Source: Lacinutrix himadriensis
Lineage (GTDB): Bacteria; Bacteroidota; Bacteroidia; Flavobacteriales; Flavobacteriaceae
Assembly: GCF_001418105.1 (NCBI RefSeq)
Contig: NZ_LIQI01000024.1
Span: 236,591 to 300,590 of the forward strand
DNA: 64,000 bases
Direction: 5' to 3'
The first letter of the stretch is position 1. Each line of letters starts with the position of its first letter. Positions 34,562 through 44,520 of the stretch are shown piece after piece. The notes below the pieces were generated by a model, which did no database searches, was not told the origin of the DNA, and saw nothing but the letters and a program-made list of their open reading frames with translations. The translations under genes were made by a program, and so were the position numbers.

Positions 34562-36256
34562 TTATACGATTTCTACAAACAAACCATCCTCCGTTTTATC
34601 CACTTTGGCAAGATTGTTTTTAGTTAGTTCTTTTATGGTTTTATCCCATTTTTTATTCGATAAACCAGACTTTCCTTTTAAATCGTTAAGTGCTAATTTT
34701 TCGTCAGCTTTCAATATTTTTAAAACATCTTTTGCTTCCTCACTTATTGCTAATGCTTTCTTTTCTGGTCGCATTTGCGGAAAGAATAAAACTTCCTGTA
34801 TACTTTGGTTATTGGTTAAAAACATGATTAGTCGATCCATACCAATTCCCATTCCAGAAGTTGGAGGCATACCATATTCTAAAGCACGTAAAAAGTCATG
34901 ATCAATAAACTCGGTAGCTTCATCATCTCCTTTTGCAGCAAGTTTTAATTGGTGCTCAAAACGCTCACGTTGGTCAATTGGGTCATTTAATTCCGAATAT
35001 GCATTCGCAATTTCTTTACCACAAACCATTAACTCAAAACGTTCCGTTAATTCCGGATTATCTCTATGTTCTTTACATAACGGACTCATCTCTTTCGGGT
35101 AGTCTGTAATATAGGTTGGCTGTATGTAGTTTCCTTCACACTTTTCACCAAAAATTTCATCAATAAGCTTTCCTTTACCCATGGTTGCATCTACAGCAAT
35201 TCCCATTCCTTTTGCAGCTTCTCTAATTTCATCTTCAGTTTTATCCGAAATATCAAAACCAGTGAAATGCTTAATAGAATCGGCCATAGTAACTCTAGCA
35301 TAAGGCGCTTTAAAATCTATTTCATGTTCTCCAAAAGTAGCTTTACTTGTTCCGTTTACGGCAATAGCACAATATTCTAATAAACGTTCACAGAAATCCA
35401 TCATCCAGTTGTAATCTTTATAAGACACATAAATTTCCATTGCTGTAAATTCCGGATTGTGCGTTCTGTCCATTCCTTCGTTTCTAAAGTTTTTAGAAAA
35501 CTCATACACACCATCAAAACCACCAACAATTAAACGTTTTAGGTATAACTCATTTGCAATTCGCATGTATAACGGAATATCTAAAGAGTTGTGATGCGTA
35601 GTAAAAGGACGTGCAGCTGCTCCACCAGGAATTGGTTGTAAGATTGGCGTTTCTACTTCAAAATATCCAGCGTCATTAAAGAAAGAACGCATCGCATTAA
35701 AAAGTTTCGTTCTTTTTACAAAAACCTCTTTTACTTTTGGGTTTACTACTAAATCGGCATAACGTTGTCTGTAACGTAATTCCGGATCGTTAAATGCATC
35801 GTGTAAATTTCCTTCTGCATCTTCTTTTGGTAATGGTAATGGTTTTAAAGCTTTACTTAAAAGGGTAAAGTCGGTAACTCTAACACTTTTTTGCCCAACT
35901 TTCGTTGTGAATAATTCCCCTTCAATACCAATAAAATCACCAATATCTAGTAATTTTTTATATACCTCATTGTACTTGGTTTTGTCTTCGCCAGCACAAA
36001 TTTCATCTCTATTAAAATATACTTGTATTCTACCTTCACTATCTTGAAGTTCGGCAAAACTCGCATTACCTTGAATACGTCTTGACATTAATCGTCCAGC
36101 GATATTTACTTTTTCCCCTTCTTTAAAATCCTTCTTTATCTTACTAGAAAGATGGGTTAAAGGGTATAAATCTGCTGGATATGGGTTAATGCCTAATTCG
36201 CGTAATTTGGCTAACTTATCTCTTCGTACTAATTCTTGTTCCGATAATTGCGACAT
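34562..36256 (-). CDS. lysS: Lysyl-tRNA synthetase, class II
   Basis: 564 aa from ATG 36256; the frame extends ten codons further but MSQLSEQELVRRDKLAKLRELGINPYP is the usual start. N-terminal OB-fold anticodon domain (EKVNIAGRLMSRRIQGNASFAELQDSEGRIQVY, about 50-90) and class II core with motif 2 (FRNEGMDRTHNPEFTAMEIY) and motif 3 (GMGIGMDRLIMFLTN). It charges tRNA-Lys. After the core it has a C-terminal extension of about 60 residues (ISEEAKDVLKILKADEKLALNDLKGKSGLSNKKWDKTIKELTKNNLAKV) that looks like a winged-helix-type appendix; such tails occur in Flavobacteriaceae. Confidence 0.96.
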   Translation of the reverse strand: MSQLSEQELVRRDKLAKLRELGINPYPADLYPLTHLSSKIKKDFKEGEKVNIAGRLMSRRIQGNASFAELQDSEGRIQVYFNRDEICAGEDKTKYNEVYKKLLDIGDFIGIEGELFTTKVGQKSVRVTDFTLLSKALKPLPLPKEDAEGNLHDAFNDPELRYRQRYADLVVNPKVKEVFVKRTKLFNAMRSFFNDAGYFEVETPILQPIPGGAAARPFTTHHNSLDIPLYMRIANELYLKRLIVGGFDGVYEFSKNFRNEGMDRTHNPEFTAMEIYVSYKDYNWMMDFCERLLEYCAIAVNGTSKATFGEHEIDFKAPYARVTMADSIKHFTGFDISDKTEDEIREAAKGMGIAVDATMGKGKLIDEIFGEKCEGNYIQPTYITDYPKEMSPLCKEHRDNPELTERFELMVCGKEIANAYSELNDPIDQRERFEHQLKLAAKGDDEATEFIDHDFLRALEYGMPPTSGMGIGMDRLIMFLTNNQSIQEVLFFPQMRPEKKALAISEEAKDVLKILKADEKLALNDLKGKSGLSNKKWDKTIKELTKNNLAKVDKTEDGLFVEIV

Positions 36257-36346
36257 GTTAATTTTATGTTTTTTAAGAAGCCACAAAGATACATTAAAGC
36301 TACTAATTAGAAAATGCTTTTTTGGGCATTCTTTTTTTGTAAAAAA

Positions 36347-36406
36347 GCCGGGCTTTCGCTAGTCGCTCTTTGCAAGGAGCTCCAACATGCGCTCTATCCC
36401 TAATGC
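36347..36406 (+). repeat. Dispersed element, decayed copy
   Basis: GCCGGGCTTTCGCTAGTCGC at the left and GCTCTATCCCTAATGC at the right match the middle and the end of the element seen whole at 2473-2593 and 63733-63899 (GGTCAGGCTATCCGCTATAT and CTACTATCCTTAACGC). The left third is missing. Confidence 0.55.
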
Positions 36407-36470
36407 AAAGTGTAACAAATCAGAAACAATTACGTCCAATAAGTACATCAATCAATTAAAATCAAATCAA

Positions 36471-36629
36471 ATGAGTTTTTGGAGAGTCTTACTTTCAATT
36501 TTATGTCCACCTTTAGCTGTCTTAGATAAAGGCTGCGGATCGATACTAATTGTTTTTATATTATGGATCTGCGGATGGGTTCCTGGTGTGATTGCAGCAT
36601 TAGTAATTTTAAATAATCCGGAAAGATAA
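36471..36629 (+). CDS. Pmp3/YqaE-family small membrane protein (52 aa)
   Basis: MSFWRVLLSILCPPLAVLDK with GCGSILIVFILWICGWVPG and VIAALVILNN is a complete Pmp3/YqaE (UPF0057) proteolipid: two membrane helices with PPLAV and the GW-PG-IHA-type turn (here GWVPGVIAAL). Family members are linked to salt and cold stress in yeast and plants; the bacterial role is unclear. I start at ATG 36471; the 28 codons of open frame before it run into the dispersed repeat and are not conserved in the family. Confidence 0.92.
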   Translation: MSFWRVLLSILCPPLAVLDKGCGSILIVFILWICGWVPGVIAALVILNNPER

Positions 36630-36665
36630 AATACGTACCTTTGTTTCACATTAAAATCTTTAAGA

Positions 36666-37451
36666 ATGAAACAATTTTTACTAGCAATTGCAAGCGTTTT
36701 TTTATTAACCAGTTGTAATTTTACCGAAGAAATAAGCTTTAATCCAGATGGATCTGGAGAATTTATCATGCGCTATGATATGAGCGAAGTGATGAAAACC
36801 ATGGAAGAAATGGGTGGCGGAAAAAAAGACGATGGTAAAGAGAAAATAAAACTAGATAGCGTCATGTACTTTAAAGATATGCTGGTAGAAAAATCCGATA
36901 GTATTGCTACACTTTCTTTAGAAGAACAAGCGGAACTAAAGAATTTAGAAAACATTGTCATTAAAATGAAAATGGATGAGGAAGCTGGTGTTTTCGACTT
37001 AGGCTTTGGTTCTACATTTACGAGTTTAAAAGAATTACCAGAAGCTTTAGCAAAAATTGAAGAAGCCAAAAAGATGAATTCCGAAAACAATTCGCAATTT
37101 GGTAAAATGGGTGAAAGTGCTGTCGCTAAAGCATCCGAAAGTGTTTTTGAGTATGTAGATTTTACCTACGACGGAAAAATATTTTCTCGATTTATCAAAG
37201 AAAATTATGAGATTGCTCCAGAAGATATGGAAACCTTGGACGCCGAAATAAACGAAATGGGAGATTCTAAAGAAGTGTTTGAAGCCATGACCTATACCTT
37301 GGTATATAATTTCCCAAAAGAAATAAAGTCGGTAACCAATAAAAACGCCGTGATTAGCGACGATAAAAAATCGGTTACCTTAAAAATGAACTTTATTGAA
37401 ATGATAAAGTCGCCAGAAGCGATGGCTTTAGACGTAGAATTAGAAGATTAA
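36666..37451 (+). CDS. Lipoprotein of unknown function
   Basis: 261 aa. Lipoprotein signal MKQFLLAIASVFLLTSCNFT, cysteine 17. The mature part starts EEISFNPDGSGEFIMRYDMSEVMKTM, a pattern I know from Bacteroidetes lipoproteins in which a beta-hairpin with NxDGSG begins the domain; the rest is acidic with several helices (ELPEALAKIEEAKKMN) and a C-terminal beta part (MTYTLVYNFPKEIKSVTNKNAVISDDKKSVTLKMNF). No enzyme motif. It is followed after 16 bases by lipB and may share its transcript. Confidence 0.75.
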   Translation: MKQFLLAIASVFLLTSCNFTEEISFNPDGSGEFIMRYDMSEVMKTMEEMGGGKKDDGKEKIKLDSVMYFKDMLVEKSDSIATLSLEEQAELKNLENIVIKMKMDEEAGVFDLGFGSTFTSLKELPEALAKIEEAKKMNSENNSQFGKMGESAVAKASESVFEYVDFTYDGKIFSRFIKENYEIAPEDMETLDAEINEMGDSKEVFEAMTYTLVYNFPKEIKSVTNKNAVISDDKKSVTLKMNFIEMIKSPEAMALDVELED

Positions 37452-37467
37452 AAGAAGGATATTAGTT

Positions 37468-38184
37468 TTGAATAAAATCGTAGAATTACAGGATTTAGGA
37501 GTACAAGATTATAAAGACACTTGGGATTATCAAGAGACTTTATTTAAATCTGTTGTAGATACTAAAATAAAAAATAGAAGGCAAGAATTGAATGTACCAA
37601 CTACTAACTATTTCTTATTAGTAGAACATCCACACGTATATACTTTGGGTAAAAGTGGAGACATGTCTAACCTATTAGTAAACGAAGAACAACTTGCCGA
37701 AAAAGGCGCAAGCTTTTATAAAGTAAATAGAGGTGGAGATATCACCTATCATGGACCCGGACAAATTGTTGGTTATCCTATTTTAGACTTAGATAATTTT
37801 TTTACCGATATACATAAGTACCTTCGTTTTTTAGAAGAAATGATTATTCTCACTTTAGAAGAATATGGTTTGAAAGCAGAACGTAGTCCGGGAGAAACCG
37901 GAGTTTGGCTAGATGTAGGAACACCATTCGCTAGAAAAATTTGTGCTATGGGCGTTCGTGCTTCGCGTTGGGTAACCATGCATGGTTTTGCATTAAACGT
38001 AAATGCCAATCTTGGTTATTTCGATAATATGATACCTTGTGGTATTCGTGGTAAAGCCGTTACTTCTCTTAACGTAGAACTTGGTAAAAAAGAAGTGAAT
38101 ATAGAAGAAGTAAAAGAAAAACTATTGAAACATTTTACAACGCTTTTTGAAGCAGAGATGAAATCTTCAGTAAGTAGTATGTAG
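37468..38184 (+). CDS. lipB: Octanoyltransferase (lipoyl/octanoyl-[ACP]:protein transferase)
   Basis: 238 aa, TTG start. LipB fold: EHPHVYTLGKSGD, NRGGDITYHGPGQIVGYPI (residues 87-105), catalytic lysine in FARKICAMG (K157) and catalytic cysteine in IPCGIRGKAVTSL (C191). It transfers octanoate from ACP to lipoyl domains such as the E2 encoded at 2698, which LipA then converts to lipoate. A terminator follows 36 bases later. Confidence 0.95.
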   Translation: MNKIVELQDLGVQDYKDTWDYQETLFKSVVDTKIKNRRQELNVPTTNYFLLVEHPHVYTLGKSGDMSNLLVNEEQLAEKGASFYKVNRGGDITYHGPGQIVGYPILDLDNFFTDIHKYLRFLEEMIILTLEEYGLKAERSPGETGVWLDVGTPFARKICAMGVRASRWVTMHGFALNVNANLGYFDNMIPCGIRGKAVTSLNVELGKKEVNIEEVKEKLLKHFTTLFEAEMKSSVSSM

Positions 38185-38220
38185 AAAATCCTTTTAGAAT
38201 ATAGTGTTATTATAAAACCA

Positions 38221-38247
38221 AAGTCGAAGTATATACTTCGGCTTTTT
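38221..38247 (+). terminator. lipB terminator
   Basis: AAGTCGAAGT / ACTTCGGCTT stem followed by TTTTT. The GAAG/CTTC core resembles the hairpins repeated in the 47-53 kb region. Confidence 0.8.
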
Positions 38248-38563
38248 GTTTTCTGAATTACAATAGCTAAGGTTCGTGGTACTTATTTGGTGTCTGTCAT
38301 CAAAAATTTTTGATTTAACTGACATATTTGCAGACTATATTATTTTGTGAGCGATTCCTTTAAAAGCGGTTTGTAAAGTTGTCGCGTGTTGTTTTTAAAG
38401 GGATACAACCTGTTTTTTAAGGAGTACTGTTTGTAGCTATGACGTTTTCCTTTTGGTTTTTCGGGTTCTTGGCTTGGTTTTGGCAATTAACGCTACAGTA
38501 AGTTTAAAATAAAATGGTTACTGCGTAAGAATTATGCAAAGCCCATTTTTAAAATGAAATAAT
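38248..38563. other. Non-coding gap before the FKBP gene
   Basis: 316 bases without a convincing gene. It contains an ATCAAAAATTTTTGAT palindrome (about 38300-38315) flanked by TGTCA/TGACA, and long T/G-rich stretches. I could not match it to a known riboswitch or element, and it may be decayed repeat sequence. Confidence 0.4.
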
Positions 38564-39007
38564 ATGAGTCAAGTAAAAGAAAACAACACAGTAAAAGTAA
38601 ATTATACAGGTAAATTATCTGACGGACAAATTTTTGATTCTTCAGAAGGAAGAGAGCCATTAGAATTTACTTTAGGACAAGGACAATTAATTCCTGGTTT
38701 TGAAAAAGGTGTGTTGGACATGAAATTAAATGAAAAGAAAACCATTACAATTCCTAAAGAGGAAGCGTATGGAGATATTCATGAGCAGTTAAAACAAGAA
38801 GTGAATAAAGCAGATCTTCCTCAAGATATGAAACCTGAAGTTGGTATGGGATTAGTTTCTAAAACTCCAGAAGGACAAGAAAGAAATTTACTTGTTATTG
38901 AAGTGAAAGAAGATAGTATTGTTGTAGACGGAAACCATCCTTTAGCTGGTAAAGATCTTATTTTTGATCTTGAAGTGGTTGAAATTAAAGATGCCGATGT
39001 TGCATAA
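38564..39007 (+). CDS. FKBP-type peptidyl-prolyl isomerase, SlyD-like
   Basis: 147 aa. FKBP core with VNYTGKLSDGQIFDSSEGREPLEFTLGQGQLIPGFEKGVLDMKLNEKKTITIPKEEAYGD at residues 11-70, then an inserted IF-type domain (MKPEVGMGLVSKTPEGQERNLLVIEVKEDSIVVDGNHPLAGKDL) as in SlyD. The His/Cys-rich metal-binding tail of E. coli SlyD is absent. It catalyses cis-trans isomerisation at proline and may chaperone folding. No signal peptide, so cytoplasmic. Confidence 0.93.
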   Translation: MSQVKENNTVKVNYTGKLSDGQIFDSSEGREPLEFTLGQGQLIPGFEKGVLDMKLNEKKTITIPKEEAYGDIHEQLKQEVNKADLPQDMKPEVGMGLVSKTPEGQERNLLVIEVKEDSIVVDGNHPLAGKDLIFDLEVVEIKDADVA

Positions 39008-39036
39008 TTAAATAAGACACTTATTTTTAAATAACT

Positions 39037-39078
39037 AGAAACCCTTGCTAAACATGTTTAGCAAGGGTTTCTTTTTTT
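39037..39078. terminator. Bidirectional terminator after FKBP
   Basis: AGAAACCCTTGCTAAACATG, then the exact complement, then TTTTTTT: an 18-bp perfect stem between convergent genes. Confidence 0.9.
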
Positions 39079-39092
39079 ATCCGTGTAAATTT

Positions 39093-39530
39093 TTAAAAAC
39101 CACTTTCTTCGGCCATTTTTACAACGCCAACAGTCAATATTAAATTAGCAAAACGGCGTTGTTCACCTGTTTGAATAATTAATGTCGTATTCGGGTTTCT
39201 TATCTTATCATAAAAAGCCCAACGCTCCATTGTGTCCCATGTTACATCAGCTCCAAGTGCATTTTTATACGCATCGTGAATGGCAGCATCTGCTTCCGCA
39301 GGTTTTTCCATAACAATAGCTCCTTGAACTGGACAAACTTCTAGTATGCCTTCAAGTACGGTTAGGGCATCTAATAATCCAGGTTTAAAATTTAGGTGTA
39401 CAGTAGTAGAATTAGGTCCTGTCATAGCGCCAACGGGTAAATTTCCATCGGCAATAACAACTTGTGCAAAATGTCCTGAACGCGCAAGTGCTTCCATTAT
39501 GGTTGGATGTATTACTGGAGTTTTTAGCAT
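39093..39530 (-). CDS. RbsD/FucU-family sugar mutarotase/pyranase
   Basis: 145 aa. RbsD/FucU fold: SGHFAQVVIADGNLPVG (H20, D28 being the likely active-site pair), EKPAEADAAIHDAY in the middle and TGEQRRFANLILTVGVV near the end, the last closer to FucU than RbsD. It would interconvert sugar anomers (L-fucose or a related sugar). No sugar transporter or kinase gene is adjacent, so the substrate is open. Confidence 0.85.
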   Translation of the reverse strand: MLKTPVIHPTIMEALARSGHFAQVVIADGNLPVGAMTGPNSTTVHLNFKPGLLDALTVLEGILEVCPVQGAIVMEKPAEADAAIHDAYKNALGADVTWDTMERWAFYDKIRNPNTTLIIQTGEQRRFANLILTVGVVKMAEESGF

Positions 39531-39799
39531 AAATATATCTTTGAAAAATAATTAATTATAAAAAGGATTCCTTGTTTGCCTTTGTTTATTAATTGGCAAC
39601 CTAGTTCCTTTGCTTGTTATGTGTTTTAAACACCTAATTTAGTAAATAAAAACCGAAACTTCTTATCTGTAGATAGGTAGAAAATCCTTTTGCGTTTTGG
39701 AAAGTAGGCGAGAACTTAGAATATATAATTTCGAATTAAATCTGTAATTCATTATCGTTTTAATCGGCTCCTTCAGTTAAACTCAAGAGTATTTAGATC

Positions 39800-41077
39800 T
39801 TATTTTTTTTCTGTCTTTTTATAAATCCATTCCATTAAAAAACAAAATCCAATAATGGCTATCGAAATGACTACACCAATTGTATTTGACGCGTATTGTT
39901 GATTAATTAAGATAATTGTAGCAATCATACATAAAACAAAACCGACTAATGGAATTATTTTATTACTACCTGTTTCTTCAGATAATCGATATCCAACAAG
40001 ATTGACTACCCCAAAAATGAGTAAAAAACCAACACTACCTGCGGTAGATATACTTTCTAGTTTAAGGATGTTGACTAAAATTAATGTTGCTACTGCGGTA
40101 ATCATTAAGCCAATTGGCTGATTCCAAAGTTTTGCTAAAAAGTGATGTGGTAATTCGTCGTCCTCTGCAATTTCATAATTAACTTTACTTCCTCCATAAA
40201 GCGATGCATTAATTGCCGAAAATGTTGAAATTAATGCAGCAACTGTAATAATAGAAAAACCAATTTTTCCCAACATTGGTTTTGCTGCTTCCGCTAAAAC
40301 ATAATCTTCCGCTGTTGCAATTTTTTCAAATGGAAGGGAACCTATAGTTACAAAAGCAATAATGATATATAATACAATCACGAAAATTACAGAATAGTAA
40401 TAGGCTTTTGGTATATTCTTTTCCGGATTAATAATGTCTGGTGCTGCATTTGCAATAAGTTCAAATCCTTCGTAAGCAACAAAAATAACCATTCCGCCAG
40501 CAAATAATTTAATTGGAGTTTCCCATTGTGAAATCGCGAGTTGCGCTACATTAGGATTGCCAATTAAGCCATAAGCGCCAATGAAAATAAAGGAAATTAG
40601 AATTACTAATTTGATAATTACTGCGTAAGATTCTATTTTTCCAACTACAGCAATACTATAATAATTAATCGCTGTAGCCAATACAATAATTGCACTTGCA
40701 TAAATGTGTGAATCGATGGTTTTGTTAGAAGTCAATTCTAATAAATTTGGTGCGTAAGACCCAAATGCCGAAGCATAAAGGGAAAGCATAATAATATAAC
40801 TTATCCATAAAAGGTTATTGATTCCGCCACTAAATATTGTTTTTCCGAAACCTTGGTTGATGAATTTAACGGTTCCTCCTCTGTCTGGATATTTTTGGGA
40901 AAGCTTTACATAACTGTAAGAGGTTATTAATGCTAAAATACCTGCAAATAAAAAAGCTATTGGTGTTCCGCCTTTGGCAAGGGATACTGCTAGTCCGAGG
41001 ACTGCAAAAATTCCACCACCAACCATTCCTCCAATTCCGATAGAAATAGCTTCTTTTAAGCCTATTTTTTTATTCAT
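39800..41077 (-). CDS. APC-family amino acid permease
   Basis: 425 aa with about 12 membrane segments. The first helix carries the family's unwound substrate site (LKEAISIGIGGMVGGGIFAVLGLAV), and VAYEGFELIANAAPDIINPEKNIPKAYYYSV is the conserved loop after helix 6. It would import an amino acid or amine with protons; which one cannot be read from sequence. Stands alone, with repeat-free gaps on both sides. Confidence 0.88.
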   Translation of the reverse strand: MNKKIGLKEAISIGIGGMVGGGIFAVLGLAVSLAKGGTPIAFLFAGILALITSYSYVKLSQKYPDRGGTVKFINQGFGKTIFSGGINNLLWISYIIMLSLYASAFGSYAPNLLELTSNKTIDSHIYASAIIVLATAINYYSIAVVGKIESYAVIIKLVILISFIFIGAYGLIGNPNVAQLAISQWETPIKLFAGGMVIFVAYEGFELIANAAPDIINPEKNIPKAYYYSVIFVIVLYIIIAFVTIGSLPFEKIATAEDYVLAEAAKPMLGKIGFSIITVAALISTFSAINASLYGGSKVNYEIAEDDELPHHFLAKLWNQPIGLMITAVATLILVNILKLESISTAGSVGFLLIFGVVNLVGYRLSEETGSNKIIPLVGFVLCMIATIILINQQYASNTIGVVISIAIIGFCFLMEWIYKKTEKK

Positions 41078-41227
41078 ATTGTTTGATTTATTAAACTATA
41101 CCTAACCGGCTCGTTTATGTGTAATAGCTTTTTAATGTACAAGTACATAGCAAACTATAATTCTGTGTAGCGAATTGGAAGTAGGAGCGAACCAGTAATT
41201 AGGAACAGTCTTTATTAGCAACCGTTT

Positions 41228-42046
41228 TTATTTTTCGTAAAACTCTTTTAAGAGAATATTTTTGCCTTTTGTTAATTTTTTCAATTCCCTTAAAATATAA
41301 TATCTATGCATAAATCCGCAGAGTACAACCAGTTTTTTTTCTGGATTCTGTTCTGCAATTCGCATTATGTTTTTAGCCATTGTTTGGTTTCTTAAATCCC
41401 AAAAATCACCAGCCAATTGATATCCGTTTCGGTAACTTATTTTTTTACCATTTGGTTTGGTATGAAAACGAGTTGCAAATTCATTTCTTTTATTGGTTAT
41501 TTTTGTCAGCATTTTATACTGATAATATTGTCTTTCTGCACAAATACTATCTGTTGAAGCGTTGTTGAAGTTTTCTGGAGATTTAGAAGCGAATACAATT
41601 AATGGTTTTAATAGTGCTTTATATTTATTATAAATTTCTGCTTCTGTAACCGATAATAATTCCGCTTTATTTAAGCTATCTATTAGTTTTGTTGTTAATC
41701 CATCCGTAGGTCGTGAGCCAATATTTATTCTATATTCATTTCTGCCTTCAAATTCATAAGGTCTCAATTTAGTGCTTGGGTATTTTTCAATATATTTCTT
41801 AGAAGCCATACCCTCATTACTAGTAGGGGCCTTTTTATGTTTAAAATTGGAAGTGAAAAACGAAGAGTCTAGTTCTTGTAAAATAAAATCAGGCTGTACA
41901 TCTTCTAATATATGGAATAGAATTTCTGCATTAAAATTAGCTTCTGGTTTATGAAGGGTTCCTATAATAATTATTTCTGTTGCCTTTTCTTTTTTACAAG
42001 AAAAAAGGGATATTAGAAGTAGTAATATTAGTAGGGTTTTATTCAT
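41228..42046 (-). CDS. TraB/ChaN-like lipoprotein
   Basis: 272 aa. Lipoprotein signal MNKTLLILLLLISLFSCKK, cysteine 17. The pattern EIIIIGTLHKPEANFNAEILFHILEDVQPDFILQEL, a later NxxMAKNIMRIAEQNPEKKLVVLCGFMHRYYILREL, matches the TraB/GumN-ChaN-EreA superfamily, in which the two GxxH motifs (IGTLH, CGFMH) and glutamates form the active site of putative metalloproteases or esterases. Exact activity unknown. It would be anchored in the outer membrane. Confidence 0.7.
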   Translation of the reverse strand: MNKTLLILLLLISLFSCKKEKATEIIIIGTLHKPEANFNAEILFHILEDVQPDFILQELDSSFFTSNFKHKKAPTSNEGMASKKYIEKYPSTKLRPYEFEGRNEYRINIGSRPTDGLTTKLIDSLNKAELLSVTEAEIYNKYKALLKPLIVFASKSPENFNNASTDSICAERQYYQYKMLTKITNKRNEFATRFHTKPNGKKISYRNGYQLAGDFWDLRNQTMAKNIMRIAEQNPEKKLVVLCGFMHRYYILRELKKLTKGKNILLKEFYEK

Positions 42047-42259
42047 TTTATAGTTGTTTCCAGGGTGTTTGATTGGAAACTAAGTTAAAAAAAATCCACG
42101 AACTAGAATAAATTGTGAAGCAATTTTACAAGCAATAGAGATGCAGGTTATTGGATAAAAAGAAAGTAGCAATAAATTATAGTGTAACACGTTTCTAGTA
42201 AACGAGATTGTCTATTAAGGTGATCCTTTTTAACCCAAACTAATCCACCATTTGTACTT

Positions 42260-42811
42260 ATGAAAATATTATTTAAAAGCCTATTAGTATGCGTGATAAT
42301 CTTGTTATCTACCAACTCTTTGTGCGCTCAAGAAATCAATAGAGAAAAAGGATATGACACACAAATAGGAGTTATGGTCTATATGTTAGAATACTTAAAA
42401 GACGACATTGTTTCATCTACACGCGGACTTAATGCCTTTGAAACCGACTTTCAATTTGATGAAAAGGCAAATTCGATAGGAGCGATTATTTTACATATAA
42501 CAGCTGTAGAGGCAGCCTATCAAAAATATTCATTTGGAGAAGAAATGTTTAATGCATACGAAATAGAAGAAAAAGAACTACTTGAAATAAGTCTCGATCT
42601 GGATAAAACGAAAGAAATACTTAAAGACAAACCAATAAAGTATTATTTAGATATGTATAAAAAAGTACGAAAGAATACATTAAAAGAATTCAAGGAGAGA
42701 AATGATGATTGGTGGACTAAAAAGAATCATTGGTCTTGGTTTCATGTAATGGAACATCAGGCGCACCATTTGGGACAAATAAGATTAATTACCGCAAGAT
42801 TTCCAAAATAA
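42260..42811 (+). CDS. Secreted DinB-superfamily protein
   Basis: 183 aa. Signal peptide MKILFKSLLVCVIILLSTNSLCAQ. DinB-like four-helix bundle: SIGAIILHITAVEAAYQKY with the first histidine and FHVMEHQAHHLGQIRLI with the other two, together the usual metal triad. Most DinB proteins are cytoplasmic thiol- or metal-dependent enzymes of uncertain role; a signal peptide is less common. Stands alone, divergent from the TraB-like gene. Confidence 0.85.
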   Translation: MKILFKSLLVCVIILLSTNSLCAQEINREKGYDTQIGVMVYMLEYLKDDIVSSTRGLNAFETDFQFDEKANSIGAIILHITAVEAAYQKYSFGEEMFNAYEIEEKELLEISLDLDKTKEILKDKPIKYYLDMYKKVRKNTLKEFKERNDDWWTKKNHWSWFHVMEHQAHHLGQIRLITARFPK

Positions 42812-42964
42812 AGACCTGTAGATTAGTTGTTTTTTTTACAGAAAATCAGAAATTAAGCAACACGAAATATCTTTCCGTTATACATTAATTCCGTAATTTT
42901 TTTGTGCTGTCATTATTCTTTATTAATTTAAGGTATTGTAAATCAGTAAAATACTCTTCGTTTT

Positions 42965-44508
42965 ATGAAAATAGTGTCTAAAATTATTATTACAGCTTTC
43001 CTTTGTATCGGATTTTCTACAAGGAGTCAAACAAAATCTCAAGCGCTTTCAAAAATAAATATCGAAGGCTTTCAGAAATCACAAGTCATGCGTATTGTTT
43101 CTGACTTGTCCGATGTTTATGGTCCTCGTTTAGCAGGTACAGATCAATATTTTACTGCAGCAGAATGGGCAAAAAAAACCATGGAGAATTGGGGAATCGA
43201 TAAGGTGTATTACGAAAATTATTGTGATGATTGTATGGGTTGGGAAGTGAAATCATTTAATATAGAAATGACTGCGCCTGCTTATATGAAAATACAAGCT
43301 TATCCTTATGCGTGGACAGAAAGTTCTAATGGTGTACAAATAGGGGATTTGATTTGGATTGAAAGTCATGCCGATTTAGACAAAGTTAAAAAACAATGGA
43401 GCGGGAAAATACAAGGAAAAACCATATTGATAGGAGCTGCTCCAGAACAAAATATGCTCTTCGATCCACTTTCTACACGCTTTACTAAAGAACAAATTGA
43501 AGAAGCTGAAAAATCTATAGAACCTGCACCAAAGAATGCTTTAAGTCATAATGCTGGAGATATGGATTTAATTGGGAATTTGGATGTTATATTCGATAGT
43601 ATGGTAAGAAAAGATGATGCCTTTTTTGCTTTTTTAAAAGCAGAAGGCGCACTAAGTATTTTTGGAACAACACCTTTTTTTCCTGGTATTATTCATCCTA
43701 GTGGTACTTATAATTTTAGAGAAAGCGATGCGAAACCAATACCTTATTTTGCGATTTCTCCAGAGAGTTTCGGGAAATTAAAACGCCTAATAGGAAGAGG
43801 TATGAACCCTAAAATTAAATTCCATTTAGATTCTGAACTTTATTTAAGACCAGAAAATAACGTGAACATTTTTGCGGAAATCATAGGTTCAGATCCAAAA
43901 TTAAAAGACGAAGTGGTGCTCATTTTGATTCTTGGCATCCTGCGTCTGGAGCTACAGATAATGGTGCAGGTTCTGCAGTAATGATGGAGGTTATGCGTAT
44001 TATTAAAGCTTCCGGATTAAAACCAAAACGAACCATACGAATTGCGTTATGGGGTGGCGAGGAGCAGGCATTTGTAGGTTCTATGGCCTATGCCGAAAAA
44101 CACTTCGGTAAAGTAAAAGAGACTATTCGGAAAAAAGAGTTTGAAAAAATTTCGGCCTATATAAATATGGATAATGGTGCTGGTCAAATGCGAGGTATTT
44201 ATTTGCAAGGAAATGAAGCGGTAAGACCTATTTTTGAAGCGATGTTAGAACCTTATGCGTATTTAGATGTTAATAATCTAACCATTCAAAATACTGATTT
44301 TACAGATCATGATGTTTTTGATTATTACAAAATTCCTGGATTTCAGATAATCCAAGATAAATTAAATTATAGTACAGTAACACATCACACTAATTTGGAT
44401 GCTCTCGAATATGTTCCCGAACGCGATATGAAGATTAATGCTACGGTAATTGCAGCATTGGTTTATCAAATTGCTCAGGAAGATTCTAGGTTGCCAAGAG
44501 AAGATTAA
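42965..44508 (+). pseudogene. M28 metallopeptidase (carboxypeptidase Q-like), frameshifted
   Basis: Two consecutive frames make one M28 protein of about 515 aa. Frame 1 (42965-43981) has a signal peptide, then VMRIVSDLSDVYGPRLAGTDQYFTAAEWAKKTMENWG, and ends in NIFAEIIGSDPKLKDEVV before going out of frame. Frame 2 carries GAHFDSWHPASGATDNGAG (about 43916-43975) and continues MMEVMRIIKASG, WGGEEQAFVGS, NMDNGAG and THHTNLDALEYV. The shift is at 43915-43920 (GGTGCT). Comparison with family members suggests a 10-base deletion between two GGTGCT direct repeats, removing the LIG codons just before the metal-binding HFD. Without frameshifting no protein has both halves, and the HxD motif is lost from each, so it is inactive unless the base call is wrong. 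Confidence 0.85.
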
Positions 44509-44520
44509 CGAACCTATAAG

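Noticed and set aside
36387..36470. 28-codon extension of the Pmp3-like protein
   Set aside because: It runs into a dispersed repeat and is not part of the family.
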